Position numbers and translations under genes: made by a program. The notes beneath the pieces were generated by a model. It was not told where the DNA came from and did not search any database. It worked only from the letters and a program-made list of their open reading frames with translations. From Streptomyces sp. ACA25 (lineage in GTDB: Bacteria > Actinomycetota > Actinomycetes > Streptomycetales > Streptomycetaceae): 64,000 bases of DNA. This document shows positions 24,428-33,960 of this stretch, in pieces (the first letter of the stretch is position 1; the number at the start of each line of letters is the position of its first letter). Where the stretch lies: assembly GCF_028200735.1 (NCBI RefSeq), contig NZ_JAQKPV010000017.1, positions 1 through 64,000 of the forward strand, written 5' to 3'.

Positions 24428-26245
24428 ATGCAGATTCGTGATCTTCCGTATTCCGATCCCGGTGACCCCGATGTGCGGTCCGGATTCCGGTTTCTGGTCT
24501 GGCTTTTCCGTCGTCAGCTGGGCGGTCAGGCCCGGGCGCTCGGCTGGGGTTCGCTCCACATGGCAGCCGTCGCCTCCCTGCCGGTGGCCATGGGCGTCGC
24601 CGTCCAGGCGGTGGTGGAAGGTTCCGGAAGACAGCTCGCCGCAGCCGGCGCGATCATGTTCGCCATCGCCGTGGTGACCACGATCGCCGACACCGCGCTG
24701 CACCGGGCCGCCGTCACCAACTGGATCACCGCGGCGGCACGAGTTCAGCAACTCCTCGCGCGCCACACCGCCGCGCTCGGCTCCCGGCTGACGCGTCGGG
24801 TAGCCGCCGGGGAGGTGGTGGCAGTCTCCACCGGCGACGTCGAGAAGATCGGCTGGTTCGTCGAGTCCTTCTCCCGGTTCGCTGCTGCCGTGATGGTCAC
24901 CCTGGGCGTCTGTGCCGGCCTCCTCGTCTACGAACCACGGTTGGGGCTATTGGTCGTGGCCGGCATCACCGCCGTCGTGCTGACGGTCTTTCCGCTGCTG
25001 CCGGCCGCCACCCGACGTGCCGACCACGAGCGCACCAAGTCTGGCCGGGCGACCGAGCTGGCCTCCGACACCGTGGCCGGGCTGCGGGTGCTGCGGGGCA
25101 TCGGAGGCGAAGAGCTGTTCCTGGAGCGGTACCGCCGTGCCTCGCAGGAAGTCCGCACCGCGTCCGTGCACAGCGCCCGCATGTGGGCCATGATCGAAGC
25201 GGTTCAGGTGGTGATGCCCGGCCTGCTTCTTCTCGCCGTGGTCTGGCAGGGCACCCAGCTTGCGCTGGACGGGCGGATCGGTGCCGGTGAGCTGGTGACC
25301 GTGTACGGGGCGGTGATGTTCCTGATGTTCCCGCTCCGGCTGTTCCAGGAAGCAGCGATGGCCTTCACCTTCTCCCGGCCCTCGGCCCGGCGGGCGGTGC
25401 GGGTTCTGGGGCTCCGGCGCGATGAGGTGGAGCTCGGCGCGGTGACTCCCGCAGTGCACGACGGCCCACCCTCCGGCGATCTCCGGGATCCCGCCACCGG
25501 CGTGCTGGCCCGGGAGGGCCGGCTGACGGCAGTGGTGTGTGGCGACCCGGACGCGGCTGAACGCCTTGCCGAACGGCTCGGCGGACACCCCGCCGGCGGA
25601 CCCGGCGAGCCCTCCGCGGAGCTTGGGGGCACCGCGCTGGACCGGCTCCCGCTGGAGACCGCGCGCACCGCGGTGCTGGTCCAGGACAAGGATCCGGTGC
25701 TGCTCTCGGGGACGCTCACCGAGCTGCTCGGAGTCCCTCGCTCCGGCCGGGTCGGCATGCCCGAAGCGCTGGCAGCGGCGCAGTGCGCTGACGTCCTGAC
25801 GGCGCTCGCCCAGGCCGCCCCGGAGGACAACGGCGACCCGATGCGCACCCGTATCACCGAGCGGGGCCGATCCCTGTCGGGCGGCCAGCGGCAGCGGCTG
25901 GCACTGGCCCGCTCGCTCATCGCTGATCCCGACGTGCTGGTGCTCGACGAGCCGACGTCTGCTGTCGACTCGCACACCGAGGCACGAATCGGTGACTCCG
26001 TCCGGTCACTGCGCTCGGGCCGCACCACCGTGGTGTTCACCTCGAGTCCGCTGCTGCTGGACCGGTCGGACGAGGTGGTGTTCGTGCACGAGGGGACAGT
26101 CGCCGCCACGGGCACGCACCGAGAGCTGTTGCGCAGCAGTGCGCAGTACCGCGCGGTCGTCACCCGGGAGACCGGAGCAGGGGCAACGCCGCCGCGCGGA
26201 GACGGATCCCCTCACCTGAACGAGTTCGCCGAGGAGTCCGCATGA
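24428..26245 (+). CDS. Heterodimeric ABC exporter, subunit with degenerate Walker A
   Basis: 605 residues with six membrane segments in the first 330 or so and a C-terminal ATPase domain. The ATPase is asymmetric. Where Walker A (GxxGxGKST) should be it reads VCGDPDAAERLAERL, without the lysine. The signature LSGGQRQRL is perfect and Walker B VLVLDEPTSAVD is intact. The H-loop His is replaced (VFTSSP). It can thus lend its signature to a partner but not bind ATP normally. The next gene overlaps by ATGA and has the reverse defects. An ATG five bases earlier is out of frame; the ribosome-binding site is weak. Substrate unknown. Confidence 0.92.
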   Translation: MQIRDLPYSDPGDPDVRSGFRFLVWLFRRQLGGQARALGWGSLHMAAVASLPVAMGVAVQAVVEGSGRQLAAAGAIMFAIAVVTTIADTALHRAAVTNWITAAARVQQLLARHTAALGSRLTRRVAAGEVVAVSTGDVEKIGWFVESFSRFAAAVMVTLGVCAGLLVYEPRLGLLVVAGITAVVLTVFPLLPAATRRADHERTKSGRATELASDTVAGLRVLRGIGGEELFLERYRRASQEVRTASVHSARMWAMIEAVQVVMPGLLLLAVVWQGTQLALDGRIGAGELVTVYGAVMFLMFPLRLFQEAAMAFTFSRPSARRAVRVLGLRRDEVELGAVTPAVHDGPPSGDLRDPATGVLAREGRLTAVVCGDPDAAERLAERLGGHPAGGPGEPSAELGGTALDRLPLETARTAVLVQDKDPVLLSGTLTELLGVPRSGRVGMPEALAAAQCADVLTALAQAAPEDNGDPMRTRITERGRSLSGGQRQRLALARSLIADPDVLVLDEPTSAVDSHTEARIGDSVRSLRSGRTTVVFTSSPLLLDRSDEVVFVHEGTVAATGTHRELLRSSAQYRAVVTRETGAGATPPRGDGSPHLNEFAEESA

Positions 26246-28032
26246 CTCTGTCCATCGGTGTGAAAGCACCTGAGCACGACCCGGCCGCCCATGAGCACAC
26301 GACCACGCTGCCAGTGGCAGGCCGGTCCACCGTGCAGCTCTACGTCCGCGAGCTTCTGCGCCGTCACCGCCGTGCCTTCGGCCTGCTGGTGGCGGTGAAC
26401 ACCGTCGCCGTGGTCACCTCCATGGTGGGGCCGTACCTGCTGGGCGGGGTCGTCCAGGACCTCGCCGACGGTGTCACCGAGCTGCCCCTGGGCCGCATTC
26501 TCACTCTGTTCGCCGCCGCCCTGCTGATCCAGGCGGTCTTCGCCCGCCTGGTACGCCTGCGCGGTGCGGTGCTCGGTGAGCGGATGCTCGCCGACCTGCG
26601 CGAGGACTTCCTGGTGCGCTCCGTGCGGCTGCCGCCCGGAGTGCTGGAGCGGGCCGGCACGGGAGATCTCCTCGCCCGCATCAACACGGACATCGACCGA
26701 CTCGCCCAGGCCATGCGGGAGGCCGTCCCGCAGCTCGCGATCGCCACGGTGTGGGTGCTGCTGCTGGTTGCCGGCATCGTCCTCACGGCACCGCCCCTGG
26801 GGCTGGGCGTGCTCATCGCGCTGCCGGTGCTGCTTGCGGGCTGTCGCTGGTACTACCGCCGGGCCCCCGCCGGCTACCGGGCCGAGGCCGCCGGCTATGC
26901 AGCGGTCGCCGGAGCGCTCGCTGAGACCGTGGACGCCGGACGAACCGTCGAGGCACATCGCCTGGAGCGTGAGCGGGTGGCGCTCTCCGAGCGGCGGATC
27001 AAGACCTGGACGGCATGGGAACGCTATACGCTGTGGCTGCGCTCCGTGCTGATCCCGACGATCAACGTCTACCACGCGCTGATCATCAGCGGAGTGCTGC
27101 TCATCGGCGGCACGTTCGTGCTCCAGGGCTGGATGACGGTGGGCCAGCTCACCACCGGAGCCCTACTGGCCCAGATGCTCATCGAGCCGGTCAGCATGAT
27201 CCTTCGCTGGTTCGACGAACTGCAGGTGGCTCGGGTGTCGCTCGCCAGGCTGGTGGGCGTGCGGGAGATCGAGGGGGACGCCGGTGACGCGTCGCTGACC
27301 CCTAAGGGCCGGGATCTGCGGGCGGAGGAGGTGCGCTTCGGGTACCTGGCCGGCAGGGACGTGTTGCACGAGGTGTCCCTGCGGGTGCCGCCCGGCACCC
27401 GGGTCGCCCTCGTGGGTCCGTCGGGAGCCGGCAAGTCCACGCTGGGGCGGCTGCTCGCCGGCATCTACGCTCCGCGGACCGGCGAGGTGACGCTGGGCGG
27501 CGCACGGCTGGCGGACATGCCCGCGGAGCAGGTGCGCGTGCAGGTGGCCCTGGTGAACCAGGAACACCACGTATTCGTCGGGCCACTGCGGGACAACCTG
27601 CTGCTGGCCCGTGCGGACGCGGAGGATCCCGAACTCTGGGCGGCACTGGCCGCAGTGGGCGCCGATGGGTGGGCGAGGGCGCTGCCGGACGGGCTGCACA
27701 GCGAGGTCGGCTCAGGCGGGCTCGCCGTCTCCCCCGCACAGGCTCAGCAGATCGCACTGGCCCGGCTGGTGCTTGCGGATCCGCCCACGCTGGTGCTCGA
27801 CGAGGCGACGTCTCTGCTCGACCCTCGGGCCGCACGTCATCTGGAGCGTTCACTGGCGAAGGTGCTCGAGGGGCGCACGGTGATCGCGATCGCGCACCGG
27901 CTGCACACCGCGCACGATGCCGATGTGATCGCGGTGGTGGAGGAGGGCCGGATCACGGAGCTGGGCAGCCATGACGAACTGGTGGCCGCTGAGGGGGCCT
28001 ACGCCGCGCTCTGGCGCTCCTGGCACAGCTGA
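26242..28032 (+). CDS. Heterodimeric ABC exporter, subunit with degenerate signature
   Basis: 596 residues, six membrane segments then an ATPase domain. Walker A GPSGAGKST, Walker B LVLDEATSLLD and the H-loop AIAHRLH are intact. The signature is degraded to VSPAQAQQ in place of LSGGQ. Paired with the previous subunit, its Walker A meets the partner's perfect LSGGQ to form one competent ATP site, while the opposite site has neither element. The ATGA overlap (26242-26245) gives coupled, equal synthesis. Such one-site heterodimers are known for bacterial exporters, but loss of Walker A on one side is more extreme than usual. Confidence 0.92.
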   Translation: MTLSIGVKAPEHDPAAHEHTTTLPVAGRSTVQLYVRELLRRHRRAFGLLVAVNTVAVVTSMVGPYLLGGVVQDLADGVTELPLGRILTLFAAALLIQAVFARLVRLRGAVLGERMLADLREDFLVRSVRLPPGVLERAGTGDLLARINTDIDRLAQAMREAVPQLAIATVWVLLLVAGIVLTAPPLGLGVLIALPVLLAGCRWYYRRAPAGYRAEAAGYAAVAGALAETVDAGRTVEAHRLERERVALSERRIKTWTAWERYTLWLRSVLIPTINVYHALIISGVLLIGGTFVLQGWMTVGQLTTGALLAQMLIEPVSMILRWFDELQVARVSLARLVGVREIEGDAGDASLTPKGRDLRAEEVRFGYLAGRDVLHEVSLRVPPGTRVALVGPSGAGKSTLGRLLAGIYAPRTGEVTLGGARLADMPAEQVRVQVALVNQEHHVFVGPLRDNLLLARADAEDPELWAALAAVGADGWARALPDGLHSEVGSGGLAVSPAQAQQIALARLVLADPPTLVLDEATSLLDPRAARHLERSLAKVLEGRTVIAIAHRLHTAHDADVIAVVEEGRITELGSHDELVAAEGAYAALWRSWHS

Positions 28033-28069
28033 CGGTCGGGGGTCCCGGGTCTTCCCCAGCTGTTTCCGG

Positions 28070-28114
28070 CCCCTGGACCACACCGCACGGTCAGAGGCCG
28101 GTGTGGTCCAGGGG
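28070..28114. terminator. Bidirectional terminator using the end of the ROK gene
   Basis: A perfect 16-base stem (28070-28085 with 28099-28114). The right arm encodes the last residues of the ROK protein. It serves the ABC exporter operon and the xyl operon, which converge here. Confidence 0.8.
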
Positions 28115-29290
28115 GTTGGTCAGGAGGCGGGTGAACGCGAGTTCTGCGGCGCCGTTGAGCAGAGTGTCGTTGCCGAGTCGGCAGACCCGGAATCGCGTGC
28201 TCTCCCGGACCGCCGCGAGGGCATGGCTGTTGATCCGGCTGCGGATCTGCGCGGCGGCACTGAGGTAGATGTCGGGAAGGTTGCCACCGAAGATGACAGT
28301 GGCCGGGTTGTAGAGGTTGACGAGATTCGCGATGCCGATGGCAAGCCAGTCACCCACGGCATGCAGGGCGGCGCGAGCCGTGACGTCGCCACGGTCCGCC
28401 GCCTCGACGATCTGCTGCACCGCCTTCCGGCCGGTGGTTGAGTGGTGCTGCCGGTGAGCGGCTTCCAGTAGCGCGTTCTGCCCGGCTTCGGCTTCGAGGC
28501 AGCCGCGGGAGCCGCAGCTGCAGCGTCTGCCGTTCCTGGGGTTGACCAGCATGTGACCGACTTCGCCGCCGTACCCCTGGTGCCCGCGCAGCAACCGTCC
28601 CCCGGAGATGATGCCGCCTCCGATCCCGATGTCGCCGTGGAGGTAGATCAGGTCCTGGAGGCCGGTGCCCGCGCCGCGGAGGTGTTCGGCGAGGGCGCCG
28701 AGGTTGGATTCGTTGTCCAGCAGGACCGGTGAGTCCAGACCGAGCCTGCGGGTGAGAGCGCCGCCGAAGTCCTCGTCGAGCCAGCCGATGTTGGGGGCGG
28801 AGCGGACCAGGCCGTCCGGGTGACGCACCATGCCGCGTACTGCCGCTGCGGCTCCCGCACAGACGGAGTCCGCCGGGGCCGCGGCCGTCATCTCCCCGGC
28901 GTAGCCGGCAAGGATGGCGACTGCCTGGCCGGGGTCGCGGCCGATCTCGGGTGAGGTGGTCTCCCGTCGGTCGAGGAAGACGCCGCCGAGCCCTACGCGG
29001 GCGGCTGCCAGGTAGTCCACTCCGACATCGAAGGCGAGGACGTGCACCCGATGGGATTCGGGTTGTACGACCAGGGAGGGCCGGCCTGCCCGGCCGGTCT
29101 CGCGTGGGAGTTCCTCACGGACCAGGCCGGCGCTGCTCAGTTCGCTGACCAACGCCAGGATGGTGCTGCGGTTCAGCCCCATGCGGTCGGCGAGCACGGC
29201 CCGGGAAGCGGGCCCCCCGAGATGGATGTGGCGGAGCAGTGTGCTGAGGTTCTGCCGCCGTATCTCCTCCTGCGAGGGGCCGGCTCTCAT
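28091..29290 (-). CDS. ROK-family repressor closing the xylFGH-type operon
   Basis: 399 residues. The N-terminal winged helix (RRQNLSTLLRHIHLGGPASR, ADRMGLNRSTILALVSELSS) is followed by the ROK sugar-kinase-like domain. That has the zinc motif EVGHMLVNPRNGRRCSCGSR and then GCLEAEAG. It resembles XylR-type repressors. It begins 12 bases after the permease stop, so it is the last gene of the transport operon and probably represses it until xylose or a related pentose binds. Its specificity is inferred from the operon. A second ROK gene at 50789 goes with xylAB, giving two related regulators for one sugar. Confidence 0.9.
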   Translation of the reverse strand: MRAGPSQEEIRRQNLSTLLRHIHLGGPASRAVLADRMGLNRSTILALVSELSSAGLVREELPRETGRAGRPSLVVQPESHRVHVLAFDVGVDYLAAARVGLGGVFLDRRETTSPEIGRDPGQAVAILAGYAGEMTAAAPADSVCAGAAAAVRGMVRHPDGLVRSAPNIGWLDEDFGGALTRRLGLDSPVLLDNESNLGALAEHLRGAGTGLQDLIYLHGDIGIGGGIISGGRLLRGHQGYGGEVGHMLVNPRNGRRCSCGSRGCLEAEAGQNALLEAAHRQHHSTTGRKAVQQIVEAADRGDVTARAALHAVGDWLAIGIANLVNLYNPATVIFGGNLPDIYLSAAAQIRSRINSHALAAVRESTRFRVCRLGNDTLLNGAAELAFTRLLTNPLDHTGL

Positions 29291-29302
29291 CGTGCTCCGA
29301 CC

Positions 29303-30556
29303 TCAATGTCGTACGGCTCGTCGGCGGGACACGGCGTCCACACCGGCGGCGATCAGCAGAACAGATCCGGTGACAGCGTACTTGACGCCGGAGCTGTACC
29401 CCATCAGCCCCATGCCGTTCTGGATGACGGCGACGACCATGCCGCCGAGTACGGCGTTGACAAGGCGGCCACGGCCGCCGAAGAGGCTCGTCCCGCCGAT
29501 GACCGCGGCACCGACCGCCAGCAGCAGGACATTGCTGCCGCCGGTGTTGGGGTCCACCGAGTGTCCCCGGGAAGCGGCGATGATGCCGCCGACCGCTGCG
29601 AGGGAGGAGCAGATGACAAACGCGGAGACGCGGATGGCGGTGACGTTGATCCCGGCCCGGCGGGCGGCTTCCTGGCTGCCGCCGACGGCGTAGATGTGCA
29701 GGCCGAAGGAGGTGCGGCTGAGCACGAAGGTGCCGGCGACGAGGAGCACGGCGATGACCGGCACCACGATGGGCACGCCCTTGACCGAGTCGACGAGGAC
29801 GTTGCGGCTGCGCTCCTGGTTGAGCAGGTGGACGGCGAGCGCGCCGAGTACGGCGAGCGAGCCGATGCGGAAGGCGAGCAGGGCCGGCGGGGTGACGGTG
29901 AGTCCGCGCCGGCGCCGGTTGTTGGTCTGGCGCAGCTGGATTCCCGCGTAGACGCCGACGCTCAGCGCCAGGAGCGCCCAGGAGACCCCGGGAGCGAGGT
30001 TGCTGTTGGCAATGGCGATGACCGTCGGGTCGCTGATGGAGATGTTGGTGCCTTCTTTGAGCAGCATCAGCACCACGCCCTGGAAGGCGAGGAACGCGGC
30101 CAAGGTGACGACGAAGGAGGGTATGCCGACCCTTGACACCAAGAGGCCCAGCACCAGGCCGATGACCATGCCGGTGAGTACCGCGGCCAGGATCGCCATG
30201 TACCAGGGCCATCCCTGGTCGGTGAGCAGGATGGCCAGGACCGCGGCGCAGACACCGCTGGCGAAGCCTGCCGACAGGTCGATTTCGCCCAGGAGGAGCA
30301 CGAAGACCAGACCCATGGCGATGGCGATGCTTCCAGCCCCCTGGGTGAGGAGGTTGGCGAAGTTGAGGTTGGACAGGAAGACCGGGCGCAGGATCGCGAA
30401 GAACAGGCAGAGTACGACGAGGCCGAGGATCGCGGGGAGGGAGCCGAGTTCGCCGCCGCGCAGCCGGTCGACGTAGTTCCGGGCGACGGCGCCCATTCCC
30501 GGCGTCTTCAACGGGGGGAGTTCAGTGCTCCGGTCCTTCTTCAGGGCGGTGGTCAT
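29303..30556 (-). CDS. xylH: Sugar ABC permease, XylH-like
   Basis: 417 residues, ten or so membrane helices of the RbsC/XylH family. Motifs include GLVFVLLLGEIDLSAGFASG near residue 90 and AVGGSQEAARRAGINV with GGTSLFGGRGR in the second half, where the permease contacts its ATPase. The length (longer than RbsC, about 320) suits XylH. The start overlaps the ATPase gene stop as ATGA (30553-30556). Together with XylF and XylG it forms a complete importer for a pentose, probably xylose. Confidence 0.92.
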   Translation of the reverse strand: MTTALKKDRSTELPPLKTPGMGAVARNYVDRLRGGELGSLPAILGLVVLCLFFAILRPVFLSNLNFANLLTQGAGSIAIAMGLVFVLLLGEIDLSAGFASGVCAAVLAILLTDQGWPWYMAILAAVLTGMVIGLVLGLLVSRVGIPSFVVTLAAFLAFQGVVLMLLKEGTNISISDPTVIAIANSNLAPGVSWALLALSVGVYAGIQLRQTNNRRRRGLTVTPPALLAFRIGSLAVLGALAVHLLNQERSRNVLVDSVKGVPIVVPVIAVLLVAGTFVLSRTSFGLHIYAVGGSQEAARRAGINVTAIRVSAFVICSSLAAVGGIIAASRGHSVDPNTGGSNVLLLAVGAAVIGGTSLFGGRGRLVNAVLGGMVVAVIQNGMGLMGYSSGVKYAVTGSVLLIAAGVDAVSRRRAVRH

Positions 30557-31329
30557 GCGGTTGCTCCGTTGGTGGTGGTGAGGCCCAGATCCCCACTGCG
30601 GCCGGAAGTGATCAGTTCGACGACCTGTGCGTGGGTGACGTCGGTGGTCCTGACCTGGGCCGCCATCCGGCCCAGGTAGAGCGCGGCGATCCGGTCGGAG
30701 ACGGCGAAGACGTCGTTCAGGTTGTGGGAGATGAGCACGACGGTCAGTCCCTTGTCGGCGAGCCTGCGGACCAGCTCCAGTACCTGGGCGGTCTGTGCGA
30801 CGCCGAGGGCGGCGGTCGGCTCGTCCAGGATGACGACCTTGCTGTTCCACAGCACAGCCTTGGCGATGGCCACCGTCTGGCGCTGACCGCCGGAAAGGCT
30901 GGAGACCTGCTGGCGGACGGATTGGACGGTCCGGACCGAAAGCCCTGCGAGGGTCTGGGCAGCCATTTCCTCCATGGTGGCCTCGTCCAGGATCAGGCCG
31001 CTGCGGATTTCCCGGCCCAGGAACATGTTCTGCACGATGTCGAGGTTGTCGCACAGTGCCAGGTCCTGGTAGACGATTTCGACGCCGAGGGCGGCGGCGT
31101 CCCGGGGACTGTGCATCTGGATCTGTTCACCCTCGAACCGGTACTCGCCTGCGTCGAAGGAGTGGATACCGCCGATGCACTTGACCAGGGTGGACTTGCC
31201 GGCACCGTTGTCGCCGACGAGGGCGGTCACTTCTCCGGGGTAGGCGCTGAGGGCCACGTCGTGCAGGACCTGCACGGGGCCGAAGCTCTTGTCGATCCCA
31301 CGCAGTTCCAGGATCGGGGTCACGGTCAT
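30553..31329 (-). CDS. xylG: Sugar ABC ATPase, XylG-like, single domain
   Basis: 258 residues with one ABC domain: Walker A GDNGAGKST, signature LSGGQRQTVAIAKA, Walker B VVILDEPTAALG and H-loop LISHNLNDVF. Classical XylG and RbsA are tandem two-domain proteins near 500 residues. This is a one-domain form, common in actinomycete pentose and inositol importers, and would act as a homodimer. It lies between the binding protein and permease genes, downstream of an intra-operon hairpin. Confidence 0.92.
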   Translation of the reverse strand: MTVTPILELRGIDKSFGPVQVLHDVALSAYPGEVTALVGDNGAGKSTLVKCIGGIHSFDAGEYRFEGEQIQMHSPRDAAALGVEIVYQDLALCDNLDIVQNMFLGREIRSGLILDEATMEEMAAQTLAGLSVRTVQSVRQQVSSLSGGQRQTVAIAKAVLWNSKVVILDEPTAALGVAQTAQVLELVRRLADKGLTVVLISHNLNDVFAVSDRIAALYLGRMAAQVRTTDVTHAQVVELITSGRSGDLGLTTTNGATA

Positions 31330-31356
31330 GAGGGGAGGGCTCCTCGGGTTCGTGAG

Positions 31357-31396
31357 GGCTGCGGGTCCCGGGCGGACGTGCCCGGGACCCGCAGCC
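31357..31396 (-). terminator. Intra-operon hairpin after the binding-protein gene
   Basis: A perfect 16-base stem (31357-31372 with 31381-31396) and an 8-base loop, between the xylF stop and the xylG start. Partial termination or 3'-end protection here would give more binding protein than membrane components, as in many ABC importers. Confidence 0.8.
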
Positions 31397-31417
31397 GGTC
31401 GGTCCGGCCGGTCTGGA

Positions 31418-32509
31418 CTACTTGATGCCGGCCTCTTCGCAGAGGGCGGCGTACTCCCCCGTGCAGAGCTCTTCCTTGGTCACGAAGCCGTCGTCCACGA
31501 CGTCCTTGACGTTGTCCTTGAAGATGGCCACCGGGACCTCCAGGACCGAGGGGACCTCACGGCCGCCCTCCGGGTCCTCGACGGTCGCGTTGGTCTCGGC
31601 CTCCTCACCCTTGGCGAGGGAGACCGCGAGCCGGGCTGCGGCGTCGGCTTCCTGCTTGATCGCCTTGTAGACGGTCATGCACTGATCGCCGGAGAGGATG
31701 TTCTGCAGTCCCTGCACGGTGGCGTCCTGGCCGGTGACCGGGACTTCACCGTTGCGGTTCTGCTTGCGCAGGACGGCGATGGCTGCGTTGCCCAGACCGT
31801 CGTTGGCGGCGAGGACGCCGTCGATACCGGGCTCACTGGTGAGCATCTGTTCGAAGATCGTGCCGCCCTCGGCGTTGTCCCAGTCCGGGACCGACTGGTC
31901 GGGGCCCTTGATGTACTCACCGGAGTCGTACTTGGGGTCGAGGACGCTGTTGTAGCCCTCGGCGAAGAGAGAGGCGTTGTTGTCGGTCGGGGAGCCGTTG
32001 AGTTGCGCGATGATCGGCTCCTCCAGGCCCTTCTCCTCCAGGCAGGTGACCAGGCCTTCACCCTGCAATGTGCCGACCGCTGTGTTGTCGAAGCTGACGT
32101 AGTACTGAGCGGAGCCGCCGAGGGTGAGCCGGTCGTAGTCGATGGTGGCCACGCCCTGCGACTTGGCCTTGTCCAGCACGGCCTTGCCGGTGCCGCTGTC
32201 CAGGTTCACTATCACCAGTACGTTGACGCCACTGGTGATCATCTGGTCCGCGATTGTCTGGAAGTCCTGCTTGTCACCCTGCGCGTTCTGGATGTCGTAG
32301 TCCACGCCCTCGGCCTCGAATGCCTCGGAGAGGTACTTGCGGTCGGCGGTCTCCCAGCGGGCGGAGGACTTGCTGTCCGGGAGGATCACGCCGATCTTGG
32401 GCTTGCTGTCGTCGTTGTCGGAGCTGCCGCTCGACGAGGAGTCCCCGCAGGCGGTGACCGAGGCGAGCAGTGTCGCCGAAGCGACGGTGAGGAGGAGTCC
32501 CTTGCGCAT
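31418..32509 (-). CDS. xylF: Xylose-type periplasmic-family binding lipoprotein, XylF-like
   Basis: 363 residues from the ATG at 32507-32509, with AAAGGA seven bases upstream. The signal peptide ends in the lipobox LLASVTAC, so the protein is lipid-anchored outside the membrane. After a Ser/Asp linker, KIGVILPDSKSSARWETADR is the family-specific N-terminal lobe of XylF/ChvE-type binding proteins, and VLAANDGLGNAAIAVLRKQN the C-terminal lobe. It is the first and probably most highly expressed gene of xylF-G-H-ROK. Xylose is the likely ligand given the two xyl loci in the window, but other pentoses are possible. Confidence 0.92.
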   Translation of the reverse strand: MRKGLLLTVASATLLASVTACGDSSSSGSSDNDDSKPKIGVILPDSKSSARWETADRKYLSEAFEAEGVDYDIQNAQGDKQDFQTIADQMITSGVNVLVIVNLDSGTGKAVLDKAKSQGVATIDYDRLTLGGSAQYYVSFDNTAVGTLQGEGLVTCLEEKGLEEPIIAQLNGSPTDNNASLFAEGYNSVLDPKYDSGEYIKGPDQSVPDWDNAEGGTIFEQMLTSEPGIDGVLAANDGLGNAAIAVLRKQNRNGEVPVTGQDATVQGLQNILSGDQCMTVYKAIKQEADAAARLAVSLAKGEEAETNATVEDPEGGREVPSVLEVPVAIFKDNVKDVVDDGFVTKEELCTGEYAALCEEAGIK

Positions 32510-33024
32510 GGCAGGGTCCTTTCTGGGGGTGCGACGGGACGACCGTCCGCACGGGGTCATGGAGAAATGAGGGGAACGAGCGCTCCTGGCCGATCTGCCG
32601 GTTCTCGGTGGATCCACCCAGTTGAATGTTGTGAGCGGGAACTTATGGCCCGGCGGGCCGTCCGCGCCACCCCTGGGACCGCACGATTCGTTGGGAGCCA
32701 TAACAATCAGGTGACACCGCCGAAACCCGGGCATGGCGAAGAGCCGGCGCACCACCGGTCAGACGCGCTCACAGCCCTTACTCCAGGGCTCCTCTGGACG
32801 GAGGCAGGACCCCGGCGTGGAGCCTCAGCCGGCCGGACACCGGGCACGGGGGCGTGTGCGGAGCAGCGTCGAGCCATCGGAGAAGGGGCCGCCGTTACGG
32901 GGCTGCACCGGCACAGAGTGTCGCCGGGGACCGCGCGCAGCGTCATCTCTGCCGAACGGGGGTGGCCCGCAGTTGACCGTCCGCCTCCTCACCGGCATGA
33001 GGTCGCCCCGCGAGGGTCCCGCAG
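32510..33024. other. Upstream region of xylF
   Basis: 515 bases without a supported gene, between the end of the DUF457-type gene and xylF, both on the minus strand. The xyl promoter and ROK operator must be here. A relatively AT-rich patch around 32621-32655 is the best place for them, but I see no perfect inverted repeat. Confidence 0.5.
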
Positions 33025-33813
33025 CTATGCGGCCAGAACGAGGGCTCCCACACCGCTGGCGGCACCGACGATCATGAAGACCGGCATCAGCACCTTGTTC
33101 TCGACCCAGGCGCCCGCCCGGAAGCGCATGAAACGGGGCGTGCCCAGGGCGTACCAGCGGCGGCCTCTGATCGGCAGGGGCCACAGCATCGGGCATCCGG
33201 AGATGGTGAGGGAGTCGCCGATCGTGTGCACGATGGCGCCCAGCACGATGGGAAGGCCGATCCAGAGATACTCCTGGCCCGGGAAAAGCCAGTCCGATCC
33301 CATTCCCGGGCGGTCCATGATGTTGGCGATCATCCAGGCGCTGGTCGCGCCGAGCAGCCAGACCAGCACATCACTCGAGGCCCGGGCATGCCGCCACAGC
33401 AGCCCCTCGACAGCCAGGACCATGTGGATGAAGAGGATGACCAGGACGGCCCAGCGGCCCCAGTGGACCGCTGCGGCGGAGAAGCCGGCCCCGACCAGGA
33501 CTGCCCACACCCAGGTGTGGGTGAGCGTGCGGTGGCCCCCGGTGCGGCGACGTTCTCCCTTGCCGCGGGTGAGGTTGTAGACCGTGACCGACAACTTGTC
33601 GATGATCCCGGCGAGGAAGCGGGAGATCGGGCCGAACGCCCGGGAGATGGTCGCGGACTTCTGGTCGAGATCCGGGGCGAGCGCCGCTCCCGCACAGATC
33701 AGCGTGCCGGCCACCAGCACCGTCCACGGCATGGGGCGGTCGGCGACAGCTGCCGCGAGCCCGACCCCCAGCCAGGCCATCGCGCCGGACAGTGAGTGCG
33801 CCGGTCCCATCAT
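33025..33813 (-). CDS. Membrane-bound metal-dependent hydrolase, YdjM/DUF457-like
   Basis: 262 residues from the ATG at 33811-33813, the first of two adjacent ATGs; a start 23 codons earlier has a poor site. The motif MGPAHSLSGAMAW near the start, PDLDQKSAT, then GGHRTLTHTWVW, supplies the conserved His and Asp residues of the family, and several membrane helices follow. GAIVHTIGDSLTISGCPMLW near the C-terminus is the second conserved block. E. coli YdjM belongs here; the reaction is unknown. The gene is divergent from the helicase gene. Confidence 0.85.
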   Translation of the reverse strand: MMGPAHSLSGAMAWLGVGLAAAVADRPMPWTVLVAGTLICAGAALAPDLDQKSATISRAFGPISRFLAGIIDKLSVTVYNLTRGKGERRRTGGHRTLTHTWVWAVLVGAGFSAAAVHWGRWAVLVILFIHMVLAVEGLLWRHARASSDVLVWLLGATSAWMIANIMDRPGMGSDWLFPGQEYLWIGLPIVLGAIVHTIGDSLTISGCPMLWPLPIRGRRWYALGTPRFMRFRAGAWVENKVLMPVFMIVGAASGVGALVLAA

Positions 33814-33960
33814 GACTGCGCCCCGCCCCTTCTTCATCCCACAGCAGATGCTGCCCCGTGCCCAGTTGAGTTCTGGCCCAGGCGGCACAGCGTAGCGTCA
33901 TGTGATCTTCGTATGACCAGTCGGTTCCCGCTCCCGTGCCGGTGCAGGCAAGATGGGCAG

